Below, piece by piece: positions 33,525 to 44,579 of a DNA stretch of 64,000 nt (its first letter is position 1; each line of letters begins with the position of its first letter). The position numbers were made by a program, and so were the translations under genes. A model generated the notes under the pieces. That model was not told the DNA's origin, searched no databases, and was given only the letters and a program-made list of their open reading frames with translations. Location: positions 6,636,417 through 6,700,416 of the forward strand of contig NC_080165.1 in the NCBI RefSeq assembly GCF_950295315.1, given 5' to 3'. This DNA comes from Erinaceus europaeus (lineage: Eukaryota > Chordata > Mammalia > Eulipotyphla > Erinaceidae).

Positions 33525-33877
33525 GGAGTCAGGCGATAGCGCAGAGGCTTAAATGCACATGGTGTGGAGCTCAAGGACCGGCTTAAGTTTCCCGGTTCGA
33601 GCTCCCGGCTCCCCAGCTGCAGGGGTTGCTTCACAAGCAGTGAAGCAGGTTTTCATGTGTTCATGTTTCTCTCCCCTTCTCTGTCATCCCCTCTCCTCTT
33701 GATTTCTCTCTGATCAATCCAACAACAACAGCAATAAAAACAACAATAAGGGCAACAAAAAATGGGGAAAAATAGCCTCCAGGAGTAGTGGATTCATAGT
33801 GCAGACACGGAGCCCTGGCGATAACCCCTGGAGGCAAAAAAAAAAAAAAAAAAAAAGCAAAGAAAGAAAAAAGAAAT
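33525..33877 (+). mobile_element. SINE-A+, full length, sense
   Basis: TACTCATTGTG flanks it at 33514-33524 and 33878-33888. Box B GGTTCGAGCTCC is intact. The 3' module has arms GCCTCCAGG (33775-33783) and CCTGGAGGC (33827-33835), a perfect 9-bp inverted repeat, followed by poly(A). Confidence 0.94.
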
Positions 33878-34707
33878 TACTCATTGTGAGAACATGTGCA
33901 TTCAAATAATAAAATTCCAGCCATCCAGGGAGTTGAAGGACTAGTTTGCTCAAGTATCTCCCCTGTAGATACCGTTTTCCATTTGGATTTTTAATATGTA
34001 TATAAAAGATAATATACATAGTTTCAAGACCAATCTCCCCACTTCCCACTTCTGCACCGTCAATGTTTTAGAGGGTACAGGTTTAATGCACATTTTAGAG
34101 AGCAGTAATAATGGAGTGCTCTGTTAGGAGTCATCACGCTTTCACTTTATACAGATGGTCTTCTCTCTCTACCTCCAGATACCTGATTCACCGCCTGTGA
34201 AATATCTGCCCCGCAGAACTGCTCTGTTCCCCGTTCTCTTAGTTGCACACATCCCTTTGTGTGTAACTGTTTTCTCTTCCTTGTTCTCTTCCTTCCACAC
34301 CACCATCTATTGCTACATATTCCAGTTTCTCTTTTGTGCTGAGTCTGTAATGACTGAGTTTCGGCCTTCTCACCTCCTGAGCATTCCCCATTAATGGGCA
34401 GTCAGTTCTCTTACAGAAAGAAGAAATAACTCATCACAGCCTTTCCAGGTTGGTTCTTTTAAGACTCTTTAACCCCTTCCATCACTTTCCGATTGGATCT
34501 GTACTATGAACATAAATTCTCCTGACATTGACGTTTCTTATAACATAGTGCAAACAGTTTTTTTCATGGCTACTTCATTATCTCCTCGTTTTTCATACAA
34601 CTGGTTTTTATTTTTAAGTGGTTTGGGAAGCATACTTGCAGGAGATTTTTTTATGCATCTGACTTTTTTGCTTGATCACAGTACTCTAAGTTAAAAAATT
34701 ATCTCAA

Positions 34708-34925
34708 GGGACCAGGTGGTGACACACCTGGTTGAGCGCACACATGTTACAGTGCACAAGGACCCAGGTTCAAGCCCCTAGTCCCCACATGCAGAGGGGA
34801 AAGCTTCATGAGCAGTGAAGCAGGGCTGCAGGTGTCTCTCTCCCTCCCTTTCTCCCTCCCTCTCTCTCTCTCTCTATCTCCCACTTCCCACTCAATTTCT
34901 CTGTCTCTATCTAATAATAAATTTT
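34708..34925 (+). mobile_element. SINE-B with target duplication
   Basis: AAAAATTATCTCAA flanks it at 34694-34707 and 34926-34939. The head is GTGACACACCTGGTTGAGCG. Confidence 0.93.
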
Positions 34926-35083
34926 AAAAATTATCTCAAAGATTTAAATGCATATGATTTCTGGAGTAAGCATGTCTCTTTTCCCCCATTTCTCTTGTGA
35001 CTTTTATTTTATCTATCAGAAACTTCAAGTGCTAGAGGATCATCTTGGTTTCTTGGAATGTCATGCCTTGGGACTTCTTTACA

Positions 35084-35085
<2 letters not shown>

Positions 35086-35145
<60 letters not shown>
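35086..35145. repeat. (TG)n microsatellite
   Basis: About 30 uninterrupted TG units run up to TGTATGA. Confidence 0.97.
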
Positions 35146-35148
<3 letters not shown>

Positions 35149-35149
35149 A

Positions 35150-35332
35150 TTGTTGGGGCCTCACAACTGCTAGCTGACTTTTTCAGGTAGAAAGGGAGAG
35201 AAAGAGACAGAGGGAGTGGGCAGAGACACCATAGCACTGAAGCCCTCTACAGTATAGTGGGACCAGGGCTTGAACCTCAGCCCTGTAGCTGCCAACGCAG
35301 GCCCTCTGTCTAGAGGACTTTGCAGGCCCCAA
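35150..35332 (-). mobile_element. Old SINE
   Basis: GAGAGAAAGAGACAGAGGGA, GGGACCAGGGCTTGAACCTC and the ending GCAGGCCCC suggest a degraded tRNA-derived SINE. Confidence 0.5.
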
Positions 35333-35504
35333 ACTGCACTTGTTAAATAGACAGGGAGTTTTGGGCCCTTTTCTCCTAATGTGCTAGTTTAATGCTCACA
35401 GGGGATAACTGATCTGAGAAGTTGTCTATTCTGCTTGCTTCATGTCCAGTCTTAACTTACAGAGATGCGAGGGAGGGAGGGCATAGGAATGCATCTCTAG
35501 GTCT

Positions 35505-35687
35505 TATAGAAGGAGGGAAGATAGAGAGGGAGATAGAGAGGAAGACCCCGGCAGATCAGCTTCACCATTTGTGAAGCATCCTCTCCTGCAGGTGGCGAGC
35601 CAGGGACTCGAACCCGGACCCTTGCCCAGGTTCTTGGGCTTCATACTATGTGCGTTTAACTGGGTATATTACTGCCCTCCCCCATGA
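35505..35687 (-). mobile_element. SINE-A-like, diverged
   Basis: CAGCTTCACCATTTGTGAAG and GGGACTCGAACCCGGACCC are kept. The head ends ATATTACTGCCCTCCCCC. Confidence 0.75.
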
Positions 35688-36535
35688 GTCCTTACTTTTT
35701 ATTGTTCTTCTTTGTTGTTGTTGTTGTAATCCCTTTATTGTTGTCCCTTTTTTTGTTTGTTTTGTTATTCCCTCCCCCCCCTTTTTTTTTTGTCAAGCTA
35801 ATAATTGTAGATAGTTGAAAAGCTGAATAATAGTTACCACGCTTAAAAAAAAGCCTCCCAGAGGGTTAATGAAAAGGAAAATTAGGTCAAACGCTACTAA
35901 CAATAGCTGTTACGAAGGGAAGACTTCATTGATTCTTCATATTTTGGAAGATGAAAAATCCAGTTTTCATGATGTGTAGCCAGGGGGCTGCTCTAAAAGC
36001 CAAATGCAGCAGCAGTAGGTGTCCTGTGTGTGTACAGGTCAATAGGATACAGCACTAACAGTTTTGACTTCGCACCGGCACGAACAGAACACCTCAGGAA
36101 ACCTTCATTTGCTCCTTTCCTTTCCGTTATCACTGAATACATTTTATCTTCAAGACCCAGACAGTTAGAGTTTTAATCACTAAGCATCTTATAGGAGGGG
36201 GGAAAGTTTAGCCCTACTTAAAAAAGAAGTGCTCAAGACAGGCTGTTCCGAGAATCATAGATTTGCCTGAAAATATCACACAAGGGAGAAAAAAAAATCC
36301 TAATTGTCTCAGCATGAGAGCCAGAACATTAGTTTAAGATAATTGGAGCCTATCTTTTGTGTGCTCTCTTTGGTTTAATTTTGATTTCATGTGCGTTAAT
36401 TTGTTTCTCTCTTATTTTTTTTCTTAATATATTCAAAAGAATGTAAAGACACTCCTGTGGATCTTATTACTGCTTACGAAACTGCTTTCTTCTGTACCAT
36501 CAGAGTTAGTTTTCTGTCTTATAAAAAATATCTTT

Positions 36536-36747
36536 GGTAGGGCAGGTGGTGGCACACCTAGTTAAGCGCAAGTATTACCATGCACAAGGACCCAGGTCCC
36601 AGTCCCTGGTCCCCACCTGCTGGGGGGAAAGCTTCATAAGCCGTGAAGCAGGTCTGCAGCTGTCTCTCCGTCTCTCTCCCTCTCTGTCTCTCCCCCCTCT
36701 CAATTTCTGTCCTTCCTATCTGTTCTAAAATAAAGTTAGACAAAGCT
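36536..36747 (+). mobile_element. SINE-B with target duplication
   Basis: AAAATATCTTT flanks it at 36525-36535 and 36748-36758. Confidence 0.92.
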
Positions 36748-36939
36748 AAAATATCTTTAAAAAAATTTCCCTGAATAGACTGTTGCATTTTAGTGACTTG
36801 ACAGGAGTGAAAACCCTTAACGTACATTTTATATAAGTTTATATGTGCCGTTTCTCATGTTTTATATTCTAAAAATTTATTTTGCCTGTTTCAGTTCATC
36901 CGACAGGGAACATCTTTTTTGCTTCCATTTCTATTTCTT

Positions 36940-37218
36940 TTTTAAAAAATATTTATTTACTCCTTTTTATTGCCCTTGTTGTTTTATTGTTGTAGTTATT
37001 ATTGTTGTCTTCATTGTTGGATAGAACAGAGAGAAATGGAGAGAGGAGGGGAAGACAGAGAGTGGGAGAGAAAGACAGACACCTGCAGATCTGCTTCACT
37101 GCCTGTGAAGCCACTCCCCTGCAGATAGGGAGCTGGGGGCTCGAACCAGGATCCTTATGCCCGTCCTTGAGCTTTGCACCACCTGCGCTTAACCCTCTGC
37201 GCTACCACCTGACTCCCC
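36940..37218 (-). mobile_element. SINE-A with target duplication
   Basis: CCATTTCTATTTCTT (36925-36939) and CCATTTCTGTTTCTT (37219-37233) flank it. It lies 180 bp upstream of the exon at 37398. Confidence 0.93.
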
Positions 37219-37397
37219 CATTTCTGTTTCTTGACTCACACATGTAACTATTCTCTTTTTATTTTTATTCTGCCCTAAATGACGGTTATTCCTCATACCC
37301 TTTCTATGTATTGTCAGTCAGTCGTTGGTTTAAAGATGCTTCGTTGGTTGGTCAACACATTAGGTTACAAATTCAACTTCTGATTCTCTTTGCAAAG

Positions 37398-37527
37398 GTG
37401 CTAAGGCGTGAGCTAAAGGAGAAAGAGTTTTCTGTCCTGAATGCTATAGACCAAGCGCGAGTCTTCCTGGCGGATCAGCCCATCGAAGCCCCCGAGGAAC
37501 CAAGAAGAAGCCTGCAATCAAAAACAG
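37398..37527 (+). CDS. UTRN: Utrophin exon (counterpart of dystrophin exon 58)
   Basis: The acceptor is a pyrimidine-rich tract ending TTTGCAAAG and the donor is GTGAGA. The exon starts in phase 0, matching the previous exon, encodes 43 codons (Val-Leu-Arg-Arg-Glu-Leu to Leu-Gln-Ser-Lys-Thr), and leaves one base (G) that joins AA of the next exon to make Glu. Motifs such as [26 protein letters not shown] and RRSLQSKT identify utrophin. It covers the B-C region of the second-to-last spectrin-like repeat. At 130 bp it is 9 bp (three codons) longer than the dystrophin exon as I recall it; the extra codons fall in the Pro/Glu/Arg-rich stretch between helices. It lies 34.2 kb downstream of the preceding exon, and the reading frame is intact. 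Confidence 0.96.
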
Positions 37528-37687
37528 GTGAGACTGGTGTTTCTTCCATCATAAAAACACGGGTGAGGAGACCGGAAAAGCAGCGTCAGTTAGGCAAGTA
37601 GAGAACCACGGGATCTGCGATTTTTAAATTCCTGTGTAATATCTCACTAGCTGATATTAAACACTTCCTCTTCTTAACATTACTTTT

Positions 37688-37887
37688 TATTTTATTTATT
37701 TATTACTAGATAGAGACAGAGAGAAATGGAGAGGGCAGGGGGAGGTGGAGAGGGAGCGAGACACCTGCAGCCCTGCTTCACCACTCCTGAAATTTTCCCC
37801 GCTGCAGGTGGGGACTAGGGGCTTGAACCCAGGTTCTTGCTGACTGTCGTGCGAGTGCTCAACCAGGTGTACTGCCACCTGGCCCCC
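37688..37887 (-). mobile_element. SINE-B
   Basis: TTGAACCCAGGTTCTTGC (box B complement) and CTCAACCAGGTGTACTGCC mark it. It starts 160 bp downstream of the preceding exon. Confidence 0.88.
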
Positions 37888-38354
37888 ACATTTCTTCTAA
37901 AGATTACTTTAATCAAATATGTAGTTGTTTTACAAACACCTAGAATTTAAGTTAAAAAGTAAACTTTTTATGTCATAGTTACCTTTTTATTTTTTAACTT
38001 GATATAATTTTATTAAGTAATTATATAATATATATAAATATATTTATAAATAAACATCTAAATATATATATAATGTTAACTTAAAATAATTATTATTGAT
38101 TAAAATGACTTGCAGGTTTATACATTGCCAGGATAGATCCACACTGCATCTACCATCAAGGTTCTTAAAGCCAACTCCCACTAGTTAACTTTTTTTAAAA
38201 AAGGAATTGACTTCAGAAAATTGATGACTACAAAGTCGTACTGTAGCTGAAAGTAGTCTCTCTAGGGAATGGAAAATACAAACAGAGAGCTCTTTTGGTT
38301 TTCATTTCATGTACTTTAACTTATTTGTCTCTGATTTTTTTCCCCTTAATATAT

Positions 38355-38505
38355 TCTAAGGAATTAAATACCTGAAGTTCCAGGTTCCTTCCCCAGCACC
38401 ACCATAAGCCCGAGCGGAGGAGTGATATAGTCTCAGTCTCTCTCTCTCTCTCTTTCCCTCTCTCTCTCTCGTTAAAATAAGTAAATACATTTTTTAAATA
38501 AAAAA
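38355..38505 (+). mobile_element. SINE-C fragment, sense
   Basis: GTTCCAGGTTCCTTCCCCAG, CACCACCATAAGCC and a CT-rich tail are present. The A-box half is missing. Confidence 0.55.
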
Positions 38506-39213
38506 AATACTTAATAGCTGAATACTAACTTGTGGAATTGCTTTCTTCTGTACCATTGGTCTGTCTTCAAAGCAGTGCTCAGTAATCACATGCTAGAAGT
38601 TCCAGGTGTGGTCCCTGGCACCCCTAATAGCTACAATTAAAAGGTGTTTTGATTAAGTTTAAAAAAAAAGGGAAAAAGGAAAGATGTACATTTCTTAATA
38701 ATTATGAATAGAATAATGATTTTTTTAAATACTTAAATAACTAAGACACTAAACCATCTTTTACAGTTAGATAACAGACTTTACTTCATTTAATATGTTC
38801 TACTTTTGTAGTTTGGGTTAAAATTACAGTAGTAACTGCCTTACATAAATGGCAACATAGCACATTGTAAATTTAAGCGATTAGTTTTGTTGCCAATTTA
38901 TATCTTTATTTTGACTTTTCACTGTGGTAATGCATTTTCATATTAGACCTTTTCCAGGAGAGCTTGAATTCAGTCCTCATTAATCTCCCATTCAATGTCA
39001 CGGTTTTCTTGGCCATTTAAACTTGGTGTTTGTCCAGACAAACACATGCAGAACACATCCATTGACTTTGTCTCATTAATTTAATTTAAATTTCCAGCTA
39101 TTGCTAGTGGTCTTTGCAGTCAGACTAATGGATATAGTCATGTTGTTGTTGTTGTTGAGTCTCCACTTTTCAACAAAGTTCACAAATCAGCAAGTCACTG
39201 TAAAGAATGACTG

Positions 39214-39459
39214 CTTCAGGGAGTCGGGTGCGCAAAGCGCAAGGACCAGCATAAGGATCCCGGTTCGAGCCCCCAGCTCCCCACGTGCAGGGGAGTCGCT
39301 TCACAGGTGGTGAAGCAGGTCTGCAGGTGTCTGTCTTTCTCTCCCCCTTCTGTCTTCCTCCCTCCTCTCTCCATTTCTCTCTGTCCTATCCAACAAAAAT
39401 GACATCAATAATAACTACAACAAGGGCAACAAAAGGGAATAAATAAATAAATATTTAAA
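39214..39459 (+). mobile_element. SINE-A lacking box A
   Basis: AAAGAATGACTG flanks it at 39202-39213 and about 39460-39471. The copy starts near GGGAGTCGGG and jumps to TGCGCAAAGCGC, so the segment carrying the A box is absent although box B GGTTCGAGCCC and the tail are perfect. Confidence 0.9.
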
Positions 39460-39574
39460 AAAGAATGACTGTTTCTGAGTATTCTCTCTGACATGTGTAT
39501 GAAGCACAAATCAAAAAGCATACAGCATTCACACATTTAGTCGTTATTTACTTACTTACTTATTTATTTATATT

Positions 39575-39873
39575 TTTTAAAAGTGTTTTCTTTTTTTAAT
39601 ATTTATTTTATTTATTTATTCCCTTTTTGTTGCCCTTGTTGTTTTATTGTTGTAGTTATTATTGTTGTTGTTGGATAGGACAGAGAGAGAAATGGAGAGA
39701 GGAGGGGAAGGCAAGAGAGGAGGAGAGAAAGATAGACACCTGCAGACCTGCTTCACCACCTGTGAAGCGACTCCCCTGCAGGTGGGGAGCCGGGGTTCGA
39801 ACCGGGATCCTTATGCCGGTCCTTGTGCTTTGCGCCACCTGTGCTTAACCCGCTGCGCTACAGCCCGGCTCCC
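39575..39873 (-). mobile_element. SINE-A, full length
   Basis: This is a near-consensus copy with GAACCGGGATCC and GCTGCGCTACAGCCCGGC. The flanks are TTAC/TTTA-rich so the duplication is hard to delimit. Confidence 0.92.
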
Positions 39874-39889
39874 TTACTTATTTATTTAT

Positions 39890-40265
39890 TTAATAGGCTA
39901 ACATAGTATTAACATAGTACCCACCACCATAGATCTATGCCCCTACACCCACTCCCCTGCAAATGAGCTTAGAAACCCTACCCCCCACCCCCACCAGAAT
40001 ATTTCCTTTGGTACAATGCTTCAAATTCAGTCCAAGTTCTGCTTTGTATTTCCCTTTCTGTTCTTCTTTCTCAACTTCTGTTGATGAGTGGGATCATCCC
40101 ATATTCATCCTTCTCTTTCTGGCTTATCTCACTGAATATAATTTCTTCAAGCTTCATCCAAGATGGGGTGAAGAAGCTGGATTCATTATTCTTAGTAGCT
40201 GAGTAGTATTCCACTGTGCATATAACCACATTTTTTTTTTTTCTTCAGCCACCAGTCTGTCAGTG
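39890..40265 (-). mobile_element. L1 3' UTR plus end of ORF2, antisense
   Basis: TCAACTTCTGTTGATGAGTG, GGATCATCCCATATTCATCC and GTAGTATTCCACTGTGC are collinear with 8440-8770. Confidence 0.82.
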
Positions 40266-40989
40266 TGTTTAACTGGTTCTTAGTACGGAATCATTGCTGT
40301 TAGGTTCAGGAGGGAAGGGATGTCCATGGTTACGCCTGATCAGCAGAGAGAAATGCCACAGAGAGAAGCAGAGGGAATGTCAGTAAAGCAGTGTAGCCTA
40401 GGGCCCGGGAGTCTTTTTTCTGCATAGCAGATGCACCACCTGGAACAGATTAGAAGGGATTTAGAAAGTCAGACAGCAACTTAATACAAAAGCAAGTTAC
40501 TGTAACAGATGGTTATTATTCAGCCTCATTGTTATTTTGGAAGAAACACAGTTTCCTTGCCTCGCCTGATCCAATAGAAAGTCTACTTTAAGTCTGCTTG
40601 TCTCATTTCTTATGTTACAGAGAATGGAGAGAGCATATTTGTAGCAAGCAAACTCATGGCAATAACAAGTGCCTCTACTTCCCAAAAGCTGTTGTGAATT
40701 CTTCCACTCAGTGGTCAGGTTAAGAGATTAACATATGTCTTTTGAGGTCTTACTTTGCTGCTATATTTAGCATGTCTCTACAAACCATTTTCAAATACTT
40801 TCTTGGCAGGGAAAAGGAAACAAGTCATGTGAAATCAATTTGATTGTATTTTTGTCTGGAAAACTTTTTATGGTTAGTCATTTTTATACCTTCTATGCTG
40901 AAGAAGGTATACCTTCTATGTTATTTTCTGTATTGCTTGCTGGCGTTACCTGCTATTAACAGTAACTGAAAGAAAATTATCCATGTTCT

Positions 40990-40991
<2 letters not shown>

Positions 40992-41034
<43 letters not shown>
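40992..41034. repeat. (CA)n microsatellite
   Basis: About 21 uninterrupted CA units. Confidence 0.97.
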
Positions 41035-41037
<3 letters not shown>

Positions 41038-41109
41038 ACTTCAGTGGAGCTTCAAAGCTGCACTATTCTATCTATGTTTGTGGGAGATGCTTCCCCCCCT
41101 TTGAATTTC

Positions 41110-41390
41110 TTTTTTTTTTTAAAGTAAAGGGTTTTTAAAAAATATTTATTCCCTTTTTTGTTGACCTTGTTGTTTTATTGTTGTAGTTATTATTATTGTT
41201 GTTGATGTCGTCGTTGGATAGGACAGAGAGAAATGGAGAGAGGAGGGAAAGACAGACAGGGAGAGAGAGACAGACACCTGCAGACCTGCTTCACCACTTG
41301 TGGAGCCGGGGGCTTGAACCGGGATCCTTTCGCCAGTCCTTGCGCTTCCTGACACGTGCTCTTAACCCGCTGTGCTACCGCCCGACTCCC
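41110..41390 (-). mobile_element. SINE-A with internal deletion
   Basis: After TTCACCACTTGTG the sequence jumps to GAGCCGGGGGCTTGAACC; about 20 bp around ACTCCCCTGCAGGTGGG is missing. It is flanked by CCTTTGAATTTCT and CTTTTCAATTTCT. Confidence 0.9.
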
Positions 41391-41435
41391 CCTTTTCAAT
41401 TTCTGATATTTGAGTGGAAAGTGGGGTGGGAGAGG

Positions 41436-41555
41436 AGGTAGAGGAAATACCACCCCACAGCACCACTCATCAAGCTTCTCCCATGCGGGCTTGAACTCTG
41501 GTCTCTGTACATGGTAAAGCCTGCACTCTACCAGGTTTGCTAAGTCCCAGCCCTA
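41436..41555 (-). mobile_element. Old SINE-B-like fragment
   Basis: CATGCGGGCTTGAACTCTGG and CACTCTACCAGGTTTGCTAA are recognisable. Confidence 0.55.
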
Positions 41556-41922
41556 TATGAGGCTCTGTGTGAAAATGCCCTGTGTTGGAGCATGGCTGAC
41601 TCGTAATGACATATTATCAGTTATATGTGTGTATTATTTACTAAGCGCACTATGGGAACAATGTCCCTAGTGGCAAACCAAAATACCAAAATCAATCTTT
41701 CTCAGTGGTTTTTTTTTTTTTTTTCTCTCCCAACGTGCTTGGATTCTATTACGAATTATCTTATAGTCTCTCATGTGTATGTTTATATGGATTTGTAGAA
41801 TAGGTGTGTGTCTCTGTATTATATTCTATATGTATATAAACATGTATCAAAATCTATTTATGTGCACTATGTCTGAAAGACAGAGCAGGCATCTGCTTCC
41901 CTGGTTTTAAAACTGTCAGAGT

Positions 41923-42192
41923 GGGAGTTGGGCAGTAGCACAGTGGGTTAAGAGCAGGTGGCGCAAAGAGCAAGGACCAGCATAAGGATTCCGGTTTGAG
42001 CCCCCGGCTCCCCACCTGAAGGGAATTCTCTTCACAAGTGGTGAAGCAGGTCTGCAGGTGTCTGTCTTTCTCTCCCCTTCTCTGTCTTCCCCTCCTCTCT
42101 CCATTTCTCTCTGTCCTATCCAACAACAACAACAATAGTAACTACAAACAAGGGCAACAAAAGGGAATAAAATAAATCTTTAAAAAAAAAAC
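41923..42192 (+). mobile_element. SINE-A with target duplication
   Basis: AAAACTGTCAGAGT (41909-41922) and AAAACCGTCGGAGT (42193-42206) flank it. Two differences between the duplicates suggest moderate age. Confidence 0.92.
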
Positions 42193-42549
42193 AAAACCGT
42201 CGGAGTTTAGAGATGGAGTCTCATTTCCCTCACTGACATCCAGGACAGAGCAGCAACGTGGCCTCAGTGGCAACTCCAGTTCTTTCTCTCTACTTGCAAC
42301 TTAACGTTCATTCCACACTCAACTTGTGGTGAGGCTTTGCAGATAATCGTGTCCGTTGCCTTTATCCTGTTGCTCATATTTGACTTCTCTGGAGTCTCTT
42401 CCCATTTATCCTCCATTCATCTTGCCCCACTCAGTGGTCGTGGCTTCTCAGAACCCCTCCTTTCCCTGTGTTCCTCCATTCTGTCCTGACATCTGTGATC
42501 TCTCTTACCATGTCACCAGTAGTTAGATCTGAAACACATCCTTTCTCTT

Positions 42550-42745
42550 TTTTATTGTAATACTTTTATTTATTTACTATAGAGACAGAAAAATTCAGAT
42601 AGAGAGGGGGAGAGACAGAGAGACACCTGCAGAATTGCTTCACTGCTCATAAAGCTTCCCATACAGGTGGAGGCTGGGGGCTCAAACCCGGGTCCTTGTG
42701 CATTGCAACATGTGTGCTCAACCAGGCGCACCACCCCTCGGCCCC
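42550..42745 (-). mobile_element. SINE-B with 17-bp target duplication
   Basis: AACACATCCTTTCTCTT flanks it perfectly at 42533-42549 and 42746-42762. Confidence 0.94.
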
Positions 42746-42851
42746 AACACATCCTTTCTCTTGCTTAGTGACTTTTTTCATTTATTTAGAATCTGAAGAG
42801 TTGGAATCTTAGATCTCAACAGTCAATATAGGCATTAGAAAATATAGTGAA

Positions 42852-43480
42852 AGGGGGCCAGGCAGGGGCACATTCAATGGGACGAATCCATTACCACGCA
42901 CAAAGACCCAGGTTCGAACCCTCACTCCCCCCCTGCAGGTGGGGAAGCTTCACGAGCAGTGAAGCAGGTCTGCAGGTGTTTATCTTTCTCTCTCCCTCCT
43001 CTTTCAATTCCTCTCTATCCTATCAGATGAAATAGAAAGAAAAAGTATGAAAGAGAGAAAGAAAGAGAGTGTGTGTGAGTGAGAAAAGCAGGAAGGAAGG
43101 GAGGCGGGCGGTAGCGCAGCAGGCTAAGCGCACGTGACTCAAAGCGCAAGGACCGGCGTAAAGACCCTGGTTCGAGCCCCCGGCTCCCCACCTGCAGGGG
43201 AGTCGCTTCACAGGCAGTGAAGCAGGTCTGCAGGTGTCTGTCTTTTTCTCCCTCTCTCTGTCTTCCCCTCCTCTCTCCATTTCTCTCTGTCCTACTCAAC
43301 AATGACCACATCAATAACAACAAAAATTATAATTACAACAATAAAACAACAAGGGCAACAAAAGGAAATAAATAAATAAATGTTAAAGAAATAAAAGAAG
43401 GAAGGATGGAAACAATGGCTGTCAAGAGTGGAGGCTTCATAGTGCCAGCGCCAAGCCCCAGTGATTTAGCCCCTGTATAT
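42852..43480 (+). mobile_element. SINE-B/A+ host interrupted by another SINE
   Basis: The head to tail part is 42852-43100. A piece of the A+ module (ACAATGGCTGTCAAGAGTGG to CCCCAGTGATTTAGCCCCTG) reappears at about 43410-43480, after the SINE-A at 43102-43400. Confidence 0.65.
43102..43400 (+). mobile_element. SINE-A, nested
   Basis: The copy is complete and close to consensus (GCGGTAGCGCAGCAGGCTAA, GGTTCGAGCCC) and ends in (AAAT)n. AGGAAGGA-like sequence is on both sides. Confidence 0.9.
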
Positions 43481-43588
43481 ATACTTCCTAGAGTTACAAC
43501 ATAGAAAAATAGAAAAGCCACTTCTTAGAGAAAATAACTCTTACTTTTGATACTAGATAGCCTGTATTTTTATTGTGTCAATCCAAAG

Positions 43589-43589
<1 letters not shown>

Positions 43590-43634
<45 letters not shown>
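43590..43634. repeat. (GT)n microsatellite
   Basis: About 22 uninterrupted GT units. Confidence 0.97.
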
Positions 43635-43636
<2 letters not shown>

Positions 43637-44579
43637 AGAGTATTAACTCTTACTTTTTATACATCAAAAAGCCACTTCCCCAGGGCTATTAACTCTTCCT
43701 TTAGATACTAGTTACCTTGTTGCCCAGTGAGTTGTGAGCATATTGCTAAATGGAAGTGACAGGGCAGGGAGCAAGGGGATTGTGGGAAATGACTACTGGC
43801 AGCCTGACAGCAGTAGAGAGAAAGAAAATCATAAAAGGAGTGTGTGAGATTTCTAAAATCAAACAAAAAACAGTAGTCTTGGGAGTCTGTACAGTAAAAC
43901 AATGAGGCTGAGAATTATGGTTTGTTTATTTTTGAAAACAATATAAATCAGCTGAGAGTGGTAGGAATTTATACTGCATTTCAGTCAATTTTCTTCCAAA
44001 ACAGTAGCTCTCAAAGGTAGGGCTAAGGAAGGGTAGCAGAGCTGTCTGGAATTCTGGGCTACGGTAATAATCCATTCTGCTTACAGATGTCTGTTACATA
44101 TAATTTTAATTGAATTTAAGTCTGAATTGTTATAGGAATGCTACAAATCTCCTGACTTGGTCAATGATCTGTTGTTTGAATCATAAGGAACTACTTGATT
44201 TGACTTAATCTCCATCACTCAGTGTTTATTTTCTCCTTTTCTGTACAATTGGGTTTTTTCTTTTTCTATTTTATTTTAATCACCTGGCTTTACATCTGTT
44301 CAAAGTGGAACAAAGAATCAGGTGTCTAGTAGGGAACTAAATATAGTGCTACATATAGGACTGTGTAGTAGTATGATTGAATTATTATATGTGCATTTGG
44401 AGCCTATGTAATACATTGAAACCATTAAATAAATTAAACCATTAAAATAAAATAAATTCTTATATTAAAAGGAGGAAACAGTAAATATGAGTTGTTTTGT
44501 CCTTTCTCCTTTTTTAAACTGATTTTTTTAGTCTCCTTTCTTAGCAAATTGGGAAGGTCATATCCTATGACTTTTAAAA

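Larger units (their letters stand above)
3201..37397 (+). other. UTRN: UTRN intron, 34.2 kb
   Basis: This is the longest intron here and is mostly retroposons, listed separately. Stretches of 300 bp or more in which I recognise no repeat or gene are 4180-4950, 5700-6430, 9360-9900, 10410-10735, 11365-12010, 12830-13190, 14550-14930, 15760-16180, 17345-17780, 18615-19100, 21670-22340, 22620-23040, 23925-24365, 25680-27010, 29010-29385, 29500-30275, 30600-30975, 32170-32980, 33890-34690 and 35770-36520. They have no convincing ORF, CpG island or exon with utrophin similarity. Confidence 0.85.

Noticed and set aside
33525..33640. tRNA gene call from box A/box B sequences in SINE heads
   Set aside because: The heads lack a foldable tRNA and are followed by SINE bodies and target duplications.
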